Assembly (NCBI GenBank): GCA_036307185.1
Contig: JAXJYC010000029.1
Span: 62,001 to 126,000 of the forward strand
From: SVEL01 sp017381055
GTDB lineage: Bacteria; Bacillota; Clostridia; Lachnospirales; Lachnospiraceae
Direction of reading: 5' to 3'
Length of the DNA stretch: 64,000 nucleotides
In this document: one piece after another, positions 9,373 through 18,321 of the stretch
How the letters are laid out: every line of letters starts with the position of its first letter
Position numbering within the stretch: position 1 is the first letter of the stretch
Notes under the pieces: model-generated
Told to the model about the DNA's origin: nothing
Databases searched by the model: none
Seen by the model: only the letters and a program-made list of their open reading frames with translations
Translations under genes and position numbers: made by a program

Positions 9373-10032
9373 TTACTTACAATAATATTCTATAAATTCA
9401 TCAATACTTTCAACATAATAGTCAGCTAATCGTTTCTTTTCTTCTGTAGTCTCAGAAGAAGCCTCGTCATAAACAGCAACAACCTTCATACCAGCGTTTT
9501 TACCAGCCATAATTCCTTGAACTACATCCTCAAAGACAATACATTTGTCTGTTGATACATTAAGCTGTTTTGCTGCTTCTAAATACACATCTGGATTTGG
9601 CTTTCCTTGACCAACCATTCCTGATGTTATAATTGTCTCAAAGTATTCAGAAATCCCTTTTGCTTTTAAAACATCTATTGCTAAGGAATAACGATTGCTT
9701 GTTGCAATTGCCATTTTGATTTTTTTATTCTTTAGATAATCTAAAAAACATTTAACTCCAGCTTTTAAAGATACTTGGGTACAATACATATCATGTGACA
9801 TATTATCCCAATCTTCTTTTATTTTTTCAACAGAGTCGCTTATATTAAAGCGTTCTTTGAAATAAATAGCTGTTTCAGTATAACTCATACCTTCTATAGC
9901 ACTTGATAAATCCTTTGGTGGTTTCAAACCAAATCTATTTAAATATTCAATATCTATAGCATGCCAAAGCCACATCGAATCTATAAGTGTACCATCTAAA
10001 TCAAATATAACAGCATCATATTGGTTAAGCAT
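9373..10032 (-). CDS. HAD-superfamily phosphatase/beta-phosphoglucomutase-like hydrolase
   Basis: A 219-residue HAD hydrolase with an N-terminal catalytic motif FDLDGTLIDS (residues 10-19), a helical cap domain (about 20-85), motif II ATSNRYS near 107-113, and the late motif FEDVVQGIMAGKNAGMK near 165-181. It resembles the beta-phosphoglucomutase/phosphoglycolate phosphatase subfamily. The substrate cannot be assigned. Its start overlaps the end of the upstream rRNA pseudouridine synthase gene by 8 bp, so the two are translationally coupled. Confidence 0.88.
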   Translation of the reverse strand: MLNQYDAVIFDLDGTLIDSMWLWHAIDIEYLNRFGLKPPKDLSSAIEGMSYTETAIYFKERFNISDSVEKIKEDWDNMSHDMYCTQVSLKAGVKCFLDYLKNKKIKMAIATSNRYSLAIDVLKAKGISEYFETIITSGMVGQGKPNPDVYLEAAKQLNVSTDKCIVFEDVVQGIMAGKNAGMKVVAVYDEASSETTEEKKRLADYYVESIDEFIEYYCK

Positions 10033-10738
10033 TTGTTAATCCTTTCAAATAATCTATCTCTTCTTGGGTTAATGGTCTAAACTCGCCTTCCTTTAAGCTC
10101 TCATCAAGCTTTAGTCCGCCCATTGAAATTCGTTTAAGATATATAACCTCTAAACCAACAGCATGAAACATTTTCTTTACTTGATGAAATTTCCCTTCTT
10201 GTATAGTTAAATGAACTTTATCATCAGTAATTCTCTCAAGAGTTGCTGGCATAGATTTTACATCCTTTTCAATGTATACGCCTGTACAAACTTGTTCTTC
10301 TGCTTCCATAGATAATGGCTTGTCAAGGCATACATAATAAGTCTTATCTACATGCTTTTTAGGACTTAACAGATTATGACATAACTCTCCGTCATTACAA
10401 ATGATTAAAAGTCCTTCTGTATCCTTATCAAGTCTACCAACAGGGAATAAATCCTTCTTTTTCTTGCCGGTAATTAAGTCAACAACAGTTTTATCCCTTG
10501 AATCTGTTGTCGCCGAAACAACTCCTGCTGGTTTATTGAGCATATAATACTCAAACTCTTCATAAACAATGGGATTGCCTTCAAATAAAACCACATCCTT
10601 TAAGGTCTCTATCTTAAAGTTAGCATCTTTTACTACAATCCCATTTATATTGATTTTTCCTTTTTTAATATCTGCCTTTACTTCACTTCTTGTTCCGAAT
10701 CCCATATCAGCAAGATATTTATCTAATCGAATGTTCAT
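10025..10738 (-). CDS. RsuA/RluB/RluE-family rRNA pseudouridine synthase
   Basis: This 237-residue enzyme starts with an S4 RNA-binding domain (IRLDKYLADMGFGTRSEVKADIKKGKI). It has the RsuA-family catalytic motif GRLDKDTEGLLIICNDG at about 100-116, with the catalytic aspartate in RLDKDTEGLL. The C-terminal QEGKFHQVKKMF near 182-193 is also typical. It differs from the RluC/D-type enzyme encoded at 5638. Whether it acts on 16S or 23S rRNA is not readable from sequence. The stop codon region overlaps the HAD gene. Confidence 0.9.
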   Translation of the reverse strand: MNIRLDKYLADMGFGTRSEVKADIKKGKININGIVVKDANFKIETLKDVVLFEGNPIVYEEFEYYMLNKPAGVVSATTDSRDKTVVDLITGKKKKDLFPVGRLDKDTEGLLIICNDGELCHNLLSPKKHVDKTYYVCLDKPLSMEAEEQVCTGVYIEKDVKSMPATLERITDDKVHLTIQEGKFHQVKKMFHAVGLEVIYLKRISMGGLKLDESLKEGEFRPLTQEEIDYLKGLTNA

Positions 10739-10749
10739 ATAAAAATCCT

Positions 10750-11565
10750 TTATGCATCAAATTCATCAACGTTTTGAGCTCTATAGCCCTCAGCTATAAC
10801 ATCTAATTCTCTTAAAAAACGTTCTAAAGCCGGAATATCACCTTGCTTATAAATGCGATAGAATTCGTCCTGAATTTTTACAATTTCTCGCTTATTAGCA
10901 ACCTTGTAAAGATTCTGAATAATATTAAGAATCTCTGCAACAATATTAGCCTTTATTCTAAATGAATTCTGTGAGTCCATGATTTCCTCTCTAATAGAGC
11001 TCATCTCTGTATCGAGGGAAATAATAGCCTGTGAAGCAGCTGATAGACGTTCTCTAATGTGCTCAGGCATATTAGAACGGTACTTATATTGTAATGAATG
11101 CTCAATAGTTGCCCAGAAATTCATCGCTAAAGTACGAATCTGAATCTCTACTTTTACCTTCTGTGGTCCCTTTAATGTCTCTACTGGATATTCTATAATC
11201 ATATGATAGCTTCTGTACCCACTAGGCTTCATATTTTTAATATAATCCTTTGAATGAATAACAGTTATATCATCTCTCGAATTTAAGAGACTTGCTACTT
11301 TATCAATATCCTCAACAAACTGACAAATAATTCTAATTCCAGCGATATCTTCTATCTTCTCTGCAATATCATCTATAGCAATGTTTTTCTTTTGACATTT
11401 TTCAAGAATACTAGAAATCTTCTTTACTCGTCCTGTAACCATCTCAATAGGAGAATACTCTCCTGTTGAGTGGTATTCTTTAATAATATTATTTAATTTA
11501 AGTGTGAGCTCATCTACTGCCATCTCATAGGGATAGAGAAGCTCCTTCCATAGTTTTATATCCAT
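10750..11565 (-). CDS. Small alarmone synthetase (RelQ/YjbM-like GTP pyrophosphokinase)
   Basis: Synthesises (p)ppGpp from GTP or GDP and ATP. It is a single RelA/SpoT synthetase domain with no hydrolase, TGS or ACT domain. Family signatures are RVKKISSILEKCQKK (about 47-61), DIAGIRIICQFVEDI (about 73-87), KPSGYRSYHMIIEYP (about 111-125), EIQIRTLAMNFWATIEH near 139-155 and a helical C-terminus. At 271 residues it is longer than Bacillus RelQ (about 210), mainly in a C-terminal helical tail. It is transcribed downstream of the FtsA-like gene with a 25-bp gap. Like RelQ it may form tetramers, but this is inference. Confidence 0.9.
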   Translation of the reverse strand: MDIKLWKELLYPYEMAVDELTLKLNNIIKEYHSTGEYSPIEMVTGRVKKISSILEKCQKKNIAIDDIAEKIEDIAGIRIICQFVEDIDKVASLLNSRDDITVIHSKDYIKNMKPSGYRSYHMIIEYPVETLKGPQKVKVEIQIRTLAMNFWATIEHSLQYKYRSNMPEHIRERLSAASQAIISLDTEMSSIREEIMDSQNSFRIKANIVAEILNIIQNLYKVANKREIVKIQDEFYRIYKQGDIPALERFLRELDVIAEGYRAQNVDEFDA

Positions 11566-11590
11566 TATATTTTACCCCTTTACAATAATC

Positions 11591-13729
11591 TTATGATGTC
11601 CAGTAAAGTTCTGCTGAATCACCCTGATTTAAAGGTGATGTGAAATCACATCTTACACCATTAATCTTACGTACTAAGTCAGATCCACCTGCTTTTTGAG
11701 TATTAAACGGATAAAAGTCTAATATATCTACAAAAATATAACTAGCTTTATTCTTTAATGTAACAGGCGTACCATTAACTGTTATGGTTATATTTATTGG
11801 TATAGAGCTAATTGGTGTAGCTACAGGTGGTTGATTTTGCTCATCTACTTTAGTTGCAGATGTACTCTCATTGCTTGCATCTGTATTATCCACGATAATT
11901 TCTTCATCAGTAGCACTTTCTATATCAACCTCATTTAAATCATTAACCATTTCTTCTGGTTGCTCATTAAGATAATCTATATCTTCAAAATTAACCTTAA
12001 AGCCTCCATATACTGGTTCATCTTTGCTAGCCTTATGACCATTTACATATATTACTTTACCAGTACTATCAAAATCCATAAACTGAAGAATCTGAAGTAC
12101 AGTATAATAGTCTCTTATATGTATGTCATCTCCATCTTGGATACTATAAGAAGCTGTAACTAGTTCCTTATTTACCTCTGCAAATTTAGGACATGTAACA
12201 TTAACTCCATTAATCATAAAGCTTATGCTTTCTTTATATTCAGCCAACTGGCCTACAGTATATATTGCATCTTCACCGGCAGTTGATTCTTTAATATAAA
12301 TCTTATCATTTTTAGCAATTTTTGAATTAATATTAGCCTCGTGTCCATTTACTGTAATATACGCAGCCTCACCTAAGTCACCTTTAATCATTTTAAGCTT
12401 ATTATTCAAATTAAAGCTAAGAGATTTTCCTCTCTTTGGGAATAAAGCTTCATTAGGGAATCCAATTTGCATAGCTGCATCAACAACAGTAAGATGATCA
12501 TTGTCATAGAGCTTAATTCGCTCATCATTTATATTAACATAAATAAAATGATTCTTCTGGTTATAGAAGTTCATACATATACCGATTGGAGTTACAAGAA
12601 GTGGATCCTTTTTCACGCCTTCTACTAAGAAGTTTACATCACCTAGAACCTCTTCACCTCTCAAAGCTACTCTTTCCTTTGGTATACCAAGATGATTAGC
12701 AAGGCTTTCTGTAAAACCAAATGCCTTACCACCACCGCCTACAACGAATACAGCATTTACGCTCTTTCCGCCATTAAGCTCTTTTATCTTCTCTGCTATC
12801 TCTCTAGTCATATTTTCTACTGTATCAGCATACATATCTCTAACTTCAGCCGGTGTTAATTTCTGTTTTAAACCCATAACATCCTTGTAAGAGATAGATT
12901 TTGTAGATTTCTTCATAGAATTTAGCTTAATTGTTTCGGCAGTCTTAAAATCACAAAGACAACGATTAAGAATTGCTTCTGTAATTTCATCACCTGCATG
13001 AGGTATCATACCATAAGCAATGATACTTCCATCCTTTGTAATGGAAATATCCGATGTACCAGCACCGACATCCACCAATGCAATATTTAGCAATCTAAAA
13101 TTCTCTGGTATAGCAATGTTAATAGCTGCAATAGGCTCCAATGTTAGATTTGCCACATTAAGCTTTGCAATACTTGTTGCTGAGTATAAATCTTCAATAA
13201 CCTCGTTAGGAAGAAATGTTGCAAGTATATCTGCACCGATATTTTTTCCTTTATGACCTTCAAGATTACCGATTATATATCCATTCATATAATATTTAAC
13301 AACTGTATACCCTACACAATAAAACTCCACATCAGGATAATCAGCTCGCATTATATCGTAAGCCTTCTCGACGCCTAACATATCTAATGAATATATATCT
13401 TCGTCAGTTACTGCCATATCATCCGCTCTATCCATATCTACATGAATAGTAACTGTTTTAAGCACACGACCAGCTGCTGCGATACACACATCGTTAAGAG
13501 GTCTACCGATTTGATTTTCAAGCTCACGCTTAACAAAATCAATTGTTTCACCTACTTTTGCAATATCATGAATCTGACCATCCATCATAGCTCTTGTTTC
13601 ATGCTCTTTTACATAATGTCCAGCCACATTAAATTTCTTGCCATCCATATAGCCAACAGAACCAACAATGCTTCTAGTTCCTATATCTAAGCCGAACACA
13701 AGATGTTCTGGTAATTTTAATTCTCCCAT
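11591..13729 (-). CDS. Large FtsA/PilM-like actin-fold ATPase with extra C-terminal modules
   Basis: The first 400 or so residues form an FtsA-type actin-fold ATPase: phosphate-1 loop FGLDIGTRSIVGSVG (12-26), SHS2/1C region (DVCIAAAGRVLKT), phosphate-2 VDVGAGTSDISITKDG near 216-231 and the adenosine motif FVVGGGGKAFG near 327-337. Length is 712 residues against roughly 420 for FtsA. The additional 300 residues contain several small VNG-bearing modules (ITVNGHEANINS, MINGVNVTCPKF, ITVNGTPVTLKN), separated by an acidic, serine/threonine-rich linker (about 575-640). No FtsA C-terminal amphipathic helix is evident; the protein ends SAELYWTS. The role is probably cell-envelope or division related. 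The ATG has GGAGGAAGCTT in front and overlaps the coaE end by 13 bp. Confidence 0.75.
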   Translation of the reverse strand: MGELKLPEHLVFGLDIGTRSIVGSVGYMDGKKFNVAGHYVKEHETRAMMDGQIHDIAKVGETIDFVKRELENQIGRPLNDVCIAAAGRVLKTVTIHVDMDRADDMAVTDEDIYSLDMLGVEKAYDIMRADYPDVEFYCVGYTVVKYYMNGYIIGNLEGHKGKNIGADILATFLPNEVIEDLYSATSIAKLNVANLTLEPIAAINIAIPENFRLLNIALVDVGAGTSDISITKDGSIIAYGMIPHAGDEITEAILNRCLCDFKTAETIKLNSMKKSTKSISYKDVMGLKQKLTPAEVRDMYADTVENMTREIAEKIKELNGGKSVNAVFVVGGGGKAFGFTESLANHLGIPKERVALRGEEVLGDVNFLVEGVKKDPLLVTPIGICMNFYNQKNHFIYVNINDERIKLYDNDHLTVVDAAMQIGFPNEALFPKRGKSLSFNLNNKLKMIKGDLGEAAYITVNGHEANINSKIAKNDKIYIKESTAGEDAIYTVGQLAEYKESISFMINGVNVTCPKFAEVNKELVTASYSIQDGDDIHIRDYYTVLQILQFMDFDSTGKVIYVNGHKASKDEPVYGGFKVNFEDIDYLNEQPEEMVNDLNEVDIESATDEEIIVDNTDASNESTSATKVDEQNQPPVATPISSIPINITITVNGTPVTLKNKASYIFVDILDFYPFNTQKAGGSDLVRKINGVRCDFTSPLNQGDSAELYWTS

Positions 13730-14337
13730 AAGCTTCCTCCTGGTAAATTTATCTTTATTTGATCATAAGTATTTTCTTTGTCAAAACTATTATCTATTAT
13801 AACCTGGCAAGCAGACCTAAAGTCTTTATCGCTCCATTGGTTTTTCATAACTTGCAAAGCCTTTTCCTTATCTATATTCCTGTATTTATGCAAGCGTTCT
13901 AATCTAATATTTTCATCAGCATATACATACCATAAGGTGTTGCATAAAGCTCTAAGTGATGTCTCTAACAATATAGCTGCTTCAATTATAATCAATTGTT
14001 TATTGCAGTCTAATATAAGTTTTTCTATCTCTTGATGAATTAAGGGATGTGTAATGCTATTTAACAATTTTAGTTTTTCTTTGTCATTAAACACTATTTG
14101 TCCCAATATTTTTCTATCAATGTAAGGTGTTGAGCCTTCATTGTTGACAATCTCGTTTCCAAAGGCTTTAACAACCATATCATAGCCCTCAGAATCAAAG
14201 TCCATAATCTGATGACCGATTTTATCAGCTTCAATAACAAAAGCATTGTATTTAGTTTTCAAATGTTCTAATACCATTGTTTTGCCACAGCCAATACCAC
14301 CGGTAAGTCCTATGACATACTTGTTGTCTGATTTCAT
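13717..14337 (-). CDS. coaE: Dephospho-CoA kinase CoaE
   Basis: CoaE phosphorylates the 3'-hydroxyl of dephospho-CoA, the last step of coenzyme A synthesis. The 206-residue protein has the P-loop GLTGGIGCGKT at 10-20, EADKIGHQIM near 35-44, the ITHPLIHQEIEKL segment near 95-107 and the lid region RLHKYRNIDKEKA. It sits between polA and the FtsA-like gene; coaE beside polA is common in Firmicutes. Its 3' end overlaps the next gene's start. Confidence 0.94.
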   Translation of the reverse strand: MKSDNKYVIGLTGGIGCGKTMVLEHLKTKYNAFVIEADKIGHQIMDFDSEGYDMVVKAFGNEIVNNEGSTPYIDRKILGQIVFNDKEKLKLLNSITHPLIHQEIEKLILDCNKQLIIIEAAILLETSLRALCNTLWYVYADENIRLERLHKYRNIDKEKALQVMKNQWSDKDFRSACQVIIDNSFDKENTYDQIKINLPGGSLWEN

Positions 14338-14351
14338 AAAACACCTACTCT

Positions 14352-17069
14352 TTAATGTGCTTCAAGCCAATTTGGACCCTTTGCAATATTTATTTCTAGT
14401 TTTACTGCCATATCTGCTGCTGTAATCATTGATTCTTCAACAATTTTATTAACAGCTTGCTCTTCATCCTTATAAACCTCTAATAAAAGTTCATCATGAA
14501 CCTGTAAAACTATCTTTGACTTAAGATTATTATCCTTAAGTTTCTTATCAACAGATACCATTGCAATCTTCATAATATCGGCAGCAGTTCCTTGAATTGG
14601 AGAATTCATAGCAATTCTCTCACCAAAGCTTCTTTGCATAAAATTGCTTGAAGAAAGTTCTGGAATAGGTCTAATGCGTCCAAATAGCGTTTTTGCATAA
14701 CCATTTTCCTTGGCATCACTTACTGTTTTATCTAAAAATGCCTTAATACCTGGGTAAGTTTCGAAATATTGCTTAATATATTCTGATGCTTCCTTTCTGC
14801 TTATGCTTAAATCTTGACTTAAACCAAATGAACTTATACCATAAACAATACCGAAATTAACAGCCTTCGCATTTCTACGCATTGTCTCAGTTACTTCGTC
14901 ATAAGGAACTTTGAATACCTTTGATGCTGTGATTCTATGAATATCCTGTGCAGAATTATATGCGTCTATTAAAGACTGATCTCCCGACATATGAGCTAAA
15001 ATTCTTAACTCTATCTGAGAATAATCAGCATCAATGAATATGCAATCATTCTTTGGAATAAACACTTTTCTAAAAGCCTTGCCCATCTCCATTCTAATTG
15101 GAATATTTTGAAGATTTGGTTCAGTAGAACTAATTCTACCAGTGGCAGTTATTGTCTGGTTAAAGGTACCGTGTATTCTTCCATCATCCTTTATATATAC
15201 AGCTAATCCATCAGCATAAGTTGACTTGAGTTTTGTTAATTGTCTATATTCTAGTATCTTATTTACAATTGGATATTCAGGTGCAAGTTTTTCCAATACG
15301 TCAGCAGATGTAGAATATCCTGTTTTTGTCTTTTTGCTACCTGGTAATCCCATTTTACCAAATAAAATTTCACCAAGTTGCTTTGAAGAATTTATATTAA
15401 ATTCTTCACCAATTTCATCGTAAATTTCTTTTTCAATAAGACCAATTTTTTCTTTTAATATATTGCCGTATTCTTTAAGTTCAGTGGCATTAACTAAAAT
15501 ACCCTCTTGTTCCATTCTGTTTAAGGCATATACTAAAGGTAATTCAATATCTAGATATAACTGCCACATATTTGCATCTTTTAGCTTGTTTAAAAGTATA
15601 TCTACTGTCTTAACTGCAATATACGAATTCCACGCAGTTGACATAATAAAATTATGTTTATTATCTTTGTATACAGTTTCACAATCAGCCTTCCCAAAAA
15701 GCTCACTAACAGATACTGCATCTATATTTAAATATTCTCTCGCTATATCCTCATAGTTATATGAAGCTCTTAATGGATTTATTAAATAAGCCATAAGATT
15801 TAATTCATAAACTATGTTATCTTCAAGTATATTAAAACATTCAAAGGCCTTTAAATGTCTCTTTAAATCAAATAAAGATACTTGAACATTATTATTAATC
15901 AACTGTTTAATAAATGTTTCTAAATTATCACTTGAGTCAAACTCAACATAATATATATATTCCTTATTATCTAAAATATAACTAAAACTTATAGGATAAA
16001 TATCCTTACTAAGTCCATTATTCATATCAAGAAAATCAAATGTTATCTGTGTAGGCTCGTTATCCTTACCACTTATTTTATATCCATAAATACCAACATG
16101 TTCCGCTTTTATAAGTTCTTTTATATTAATTTCATCTTCTGAAATTACTTTAACAATCTCCTCTACATTAACTGTAGATGCTGCACTTATACTAGCTCCA
16201 TTTGATATAAATTTTTCAGCAAGCTTTTTAAATTCCAATCTTTTAATAAAACTTAATGATTCGTCATTATACATAGAATCAAGCTTACCTGCTTTATAAT
16301 CAATTTCAATTGGTGCCTCTATATTAATAGTTGCAAGTACCTTGCTAAGCTTGGCAGATTCATAATCCTCACCTAATAATTTGCCAGCTCTTTTAGGCTC
16401 AATTTCTTCCAAATGTTCATAAGCATTCTCTATAGAATGATATATGGAGATAATCTTAGTAGCCATCTTTTCACCAATCCCAGCAACACCTGGAATATTA
16501 TCAGCAGTATCACCCATAAGTGCTTTTAAATCTATAAATTCGCTAGGTGTAACCTGGTATTTTTCTAAGACATCTGCAGCAAAATAGTTTTCAACCTCTG
16601 TCTTACCCATCTTAGTTTTAGGTATTCGAATCATAATCTTATCTGTTGCAAGCTGCAACAAATCTCTATCTCCAGATACAATTCTTACATCGGCCCCGTC
16701 TGCAGCAGCTCTCTTAGCTAATGTGCCTAATAAATCATCAGCTTCATAACCTGGCATCTCCATAGTTTGTATATTCATAACACTAAGAAGTTCCTTTAAT
16801 ACAGGAACCTGTTCATGTAATTCGCCCGGCATCGGCTTTCTAGTTCCCTTGTATTCAGCAAACATCTCATGTCTAAATGTTTTATGTTTAACATCAAATG
16901 CAACTGTTAAAAAATCTGGTTTTTCTTCATCCAAAATCTTAAACATAATATTTAAGAAACCGTAAATAGCATTTGTATGAAGACCTTCTGAATTAGTTAA
17001 ATCTGGTACTCCATAAAACGCTCTATTTAATATGCTATGTCCATCTATTAATACAAGCTTACAAGCCAT
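14352..17069 (-). CDS. polA: DNA polymerase I PolA
   Basis: A replication and repair polymerase of 905 residues. The N-terminal 5'-nuclease (1-290) begins LVLIDGHSILNRAFYG and contains EADDLLGTLAKRA and MGDTADNIPGVAGIGEK. The polymerase domain (about 500-905) contains ATGRISSTEPNLQNIPIR (motif around 640), DADYSQIELRILAH (motif A), RRNAKAVNFGIVYG (motif B) and LQVHDELLLEV (motif C). The middle 3'-5' exonuclease-like region (about 300-490) lacks the DxE motif and other acidic catalytic residues, as in Bacillus-type Pol I, so proofreading is probably absent. Its first codons overlap the end of the upstream zinc-finger gene by 11 bp. Confidence 0.97.
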   Translation of the reverse strand: MACKLVLIDGHSILNRAFYGVPDLTNSEGLHTNAIYGFLNIMFKILDEEKPDFLTVAFDVKHKTFRHEMFAEYKGTRKPMPGELHEQVPVLKELLSVMNIQTMEMPGYEADDLLGTLAKRAAADGADVRIVSGDRDLLQLATDKIMIRIPKTKMGKTEVENYFAADVLEKYQVTPSEFIDLKALMGDTADNIPGVAGIGEKMATKIISIYHSIENAYEHLEEIEPKRAGKLLGEDYESAKLSKVLATINIEAPIEIDYKAGKLDSMYNDESLSFIKRLEFKKLAEKFISNGASISAASTVNVEEIVKVISEDEINIKELIKAEHVGIYGYKISGKDNEPTQITFDFLDMNNGLSKDIYPISFSYILDNKEYIYYVEFDSSDNLETFIKQLINNNVQVSLFDLKRHLKAFECFNILEDNIVYELNLMAYLINPLRASYNYEDIAREYLNIDAVSVSELFGKADCETVYKDNKHNFIMSTAWNSYIAVKTVDILLNKLKDANMWQLYLDIELPLVYALNRMEQEGILVNATELKEYGNILKEKIGLIEKEIYDEIGEEFNINSSKQLGEILFGKMGLPGSKKTKTGYSTSADVLEKLAPEYPIVNKILEYRQLTKLKSTYADGLAVYIKDDGRIHGTFNQTITATGRISSTEPNLQNIPIRMEMGKAFRKVFIPKNDCIFIDADYSQIELRILAHMSGDQSLIDAYNSAQDIHRITASKVFKVPYDEVTETMRRNAKAVNFGIVYGISSFGLSQDLSISRKEASEYIKQYFETYPGIKAFLDKTVSDAKENGYAKTLFGRIRPIPELSSSNFMQRSFGERIAMNSPIQGTAADIMKIAMVSVDKKLKDNNLKSKIVLQVHDELLLEVYKDEEQAVNKIVEESMITAADMAVKLEINIAKGPNWLEAH

Positions 17070-17427
17070 TGTTGCCTCCTAAAAAAAATATAATAAAATA
17101 TACAGCCATAATAACTGAGATAAATTCAGTTACACTTATCAAAAACTTCATCAATAAATCCACTTTATTATTGTGGTAAATAACTTCTTCATAATGAGCT
17201 ATTTTAAGAGCTAGGCGTTTTTTGAAATCATAAGAATTACGCATACTTACTGTTTCTCCGCTTGCTGGCACATCATTGAATGTCCTATTTATCATATAGT
17301 ATATCTCTAATTCTTCATTACACGCCGCACATTCTTTAAAATGTTTGATAAAACCCTCTGCTTTATCATCATCCATAGTATTATGAATAAAATTATTCAT
17401 TTCTTTTTTGAACTCGCTGCAATTCAT
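17059..17427 (-). CDS. Small zf-HC2 anti-sigma-like membrane protein
   Basis: The 122-residue protein begins MNCSEFKKEMNNFIH, then HFKECAACNEELEIYY near 29-44, giving the C...HxxxCxxC zinc pattern of anti-sigma (zf-HC2) domains. A basic segment follows, and residues about 90-117 (LISVTEFISVIMAVYFIIFFL) form one transmembrane helix. That topology, cytoplasmic zinc domain plus a single helix with almost no extracellular part, resembles truncated anti-sigma factors. No sigma-factor gene is adjacent: the neighbour upstream is tRNA-Leu. It heads the polA operon from a strong promoter and overlaps polA by 11 bp. Function unknown. Confidence 0.72.
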   Translation of the reverse strand: MNCSEFKKEMNNFIHNTMDDDKAEGFIKHFKECAACNEELEIYYMINRTFNDVPASGETVSMRNSYDFKKRLALKIAHYEEVIYHNNKVDLLMKFLISVTEFISVIMAVYFIIFFLGGNNGL

Positions 17428-17477
17428 TATATTCTCCTATCGTTATTGTCTAAAAAATACAGACTAAACCTCATTCT

Positions 17478-17506
17478 AGTATACACTAAATACATATTTT
17501 TTTCAA
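17478..17506 (-). promoter_or_regulatory. SigA-type promoter of the polA operon
   Basis: Minus strand TTGAAA (17506-17501), 17-bp spacer, TATACT (17483-17478). It is placed about 50 nt upstream of the zinc-finger gene and downstream of the tRNA terminator. Confidence 0.78.
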
Positions 17507-17546
17507 CCATATAGGGAAGTTTTTAACATCTCCAAACATAAGAAAA

Positions 17547-17567
17547 AGACCTAGTAAAACTAGGTCT
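17547..17567 (-). terminator. Terminator behind tRNA-Leu
   Basis: 8-bp stem AGACCTAG/CTAGGTCT with a 5-nt loop. On the minus strand it is followed by TTTTTC. It starts 4 nt after the tRNA 3' end. Confidence 0.88.
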
Positions 17568-17570
17568 AAT

Positions 17571-17652
17571 GCTGGTGGCGGGACTTGAACCCGCACGTGG
17601 TTGCCCACGTCAGATTTTGAGTCTGATGCGTCTGCCATTCCGCCACACCAGC
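17571..17652 (-). tRNA. tRNA-Leu (anticodon CAA)
   Basis: The 82-nt minus-strand sequence folds as a class II tRNA. The acceptor arms are GCTGGTG/CACCAGC, the anticodon stem-loop is TCAGA-CTCAAAA-TCTGA with anticodon CAA (reads UUG), the long variable arm is CGTGG-GCAA-CCACG, and the T arm is GCGGG-TTCAAGT-CCCGC. The 3' CCA is not encoded. It is a single-gene transcription unit with its own promoter and terminator. Confidence 0.97.
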
Positions 17653-17673
17653 TTGTGTTTTTGACACCGAATT

Positions 17674-17702
17674 ATAATATCATAAAGACAATGTTTTTGC
17701 AA
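17674..17702 (-). promoter_or_regulatory. Promoter of tRNA-Leu
   Basis: Minus strand TTGCAA (17702-17697), 17-bp spacer, TATTAT (17679-17674), ending about 20 nt before the tRNA. The -35 box lies immediately downstream of the queH stop codon. Confidence 0.75.
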
Positions 17703-17706
17703 GTAT

Positions 17707-18309
17707 TTATTTAGAATAAATGCATCCGCAGAAATTTTGTCGATACATTTCATACTCTTTAGACAATTCTACACTTCTCTTATATCCATTTTTCTTTTTA
17801 AAGTCCGAAACAAGATACGGGACCCTATATATTTCTTCAAGTTCAAGGCCAATGGAATTCAGTCTATGTGCATCCTTTAGAGGGCTAATTGAAAGGGTTG
17901 TTGTAAAATAATCCATATTCATATCCCTAGCAAGTCTAGCTGTATATTCTAATCGTAATTTATAGCATTTTGTGCAACGTTCACCACCCTCTGGTTCCTT
18001 TTCAAGGCCTTTAGCAATATCATAAAATACCGAAGGTGTATATGGAGCCTTAACAAACTTAATAGGATACTTGCTTTTAAAACTGTTTATAAATCTTTCT
18101 TGTTCAGCAGCTCTAAATTCATATTCTTCCTCTGGAAAAATATTCGGATTATAATACACTACTGTAATTTCAAAAAATTCACTAAGATACTCCAAACAAT
18201 AGCTGCTGCAAGGTGCGCAGCAGCTATGAATGAGTAAAGTTGGAACTTCATTATTCAGTTGGATTTTTTTGATGGTTTCATCTAAAACCTTTTGATAATT
18301 TTTGTTCAT
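17707..18309 (-). CDS. queH: Epoxyqueuosine reductase QueH
   Basis: QueH reduces epoxyqueuosine to queuosine in tRNA and is the non-homologous alternative to QueG. The 200-residue protein shows HSCCAPCSSYCLEYL near 28-42, YNPNIFPEEEYEFR near 53-66, CTKCYKLRLEYTARLA near 111-126 and the C-terminal FCGCIYS. These cysteines are the Fe-S and metal ligands of the former DUF208 family. It lies 12 bp downstream of the Nudix gene and is probably co-transcribed with it. No other queuosine gene is in the window. Confidence 0.92.
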   Translation of the reverse strand: MNKNYQKVLDETIKKIQLNNEVPTLLIHSCCAPCSSYCLEYLSEFFEITVVYYNPNIFPEEEYEFRAAEQERFINSFKSKYPIKFVKAPYTPSVFYDIAKGLEKEPEGGERCTKCYKLRLEYTARLARDMNMDYFTTTLSISPLKDAHRLNSIGLELEEIYRVPYLVSDFKKKNGYKRSVELSKEYEMYRQNFCGCIYSK

Positions 18310-18321
18310 ACTTCCTCTTTT

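Noticed and set aside
17428..17546. A possible small gene between the tRNA and the zinc-finger gene.
   Set aside because: The stretch holds only the polA-operon promoter; no frame with a ribosome site of useful length was found.
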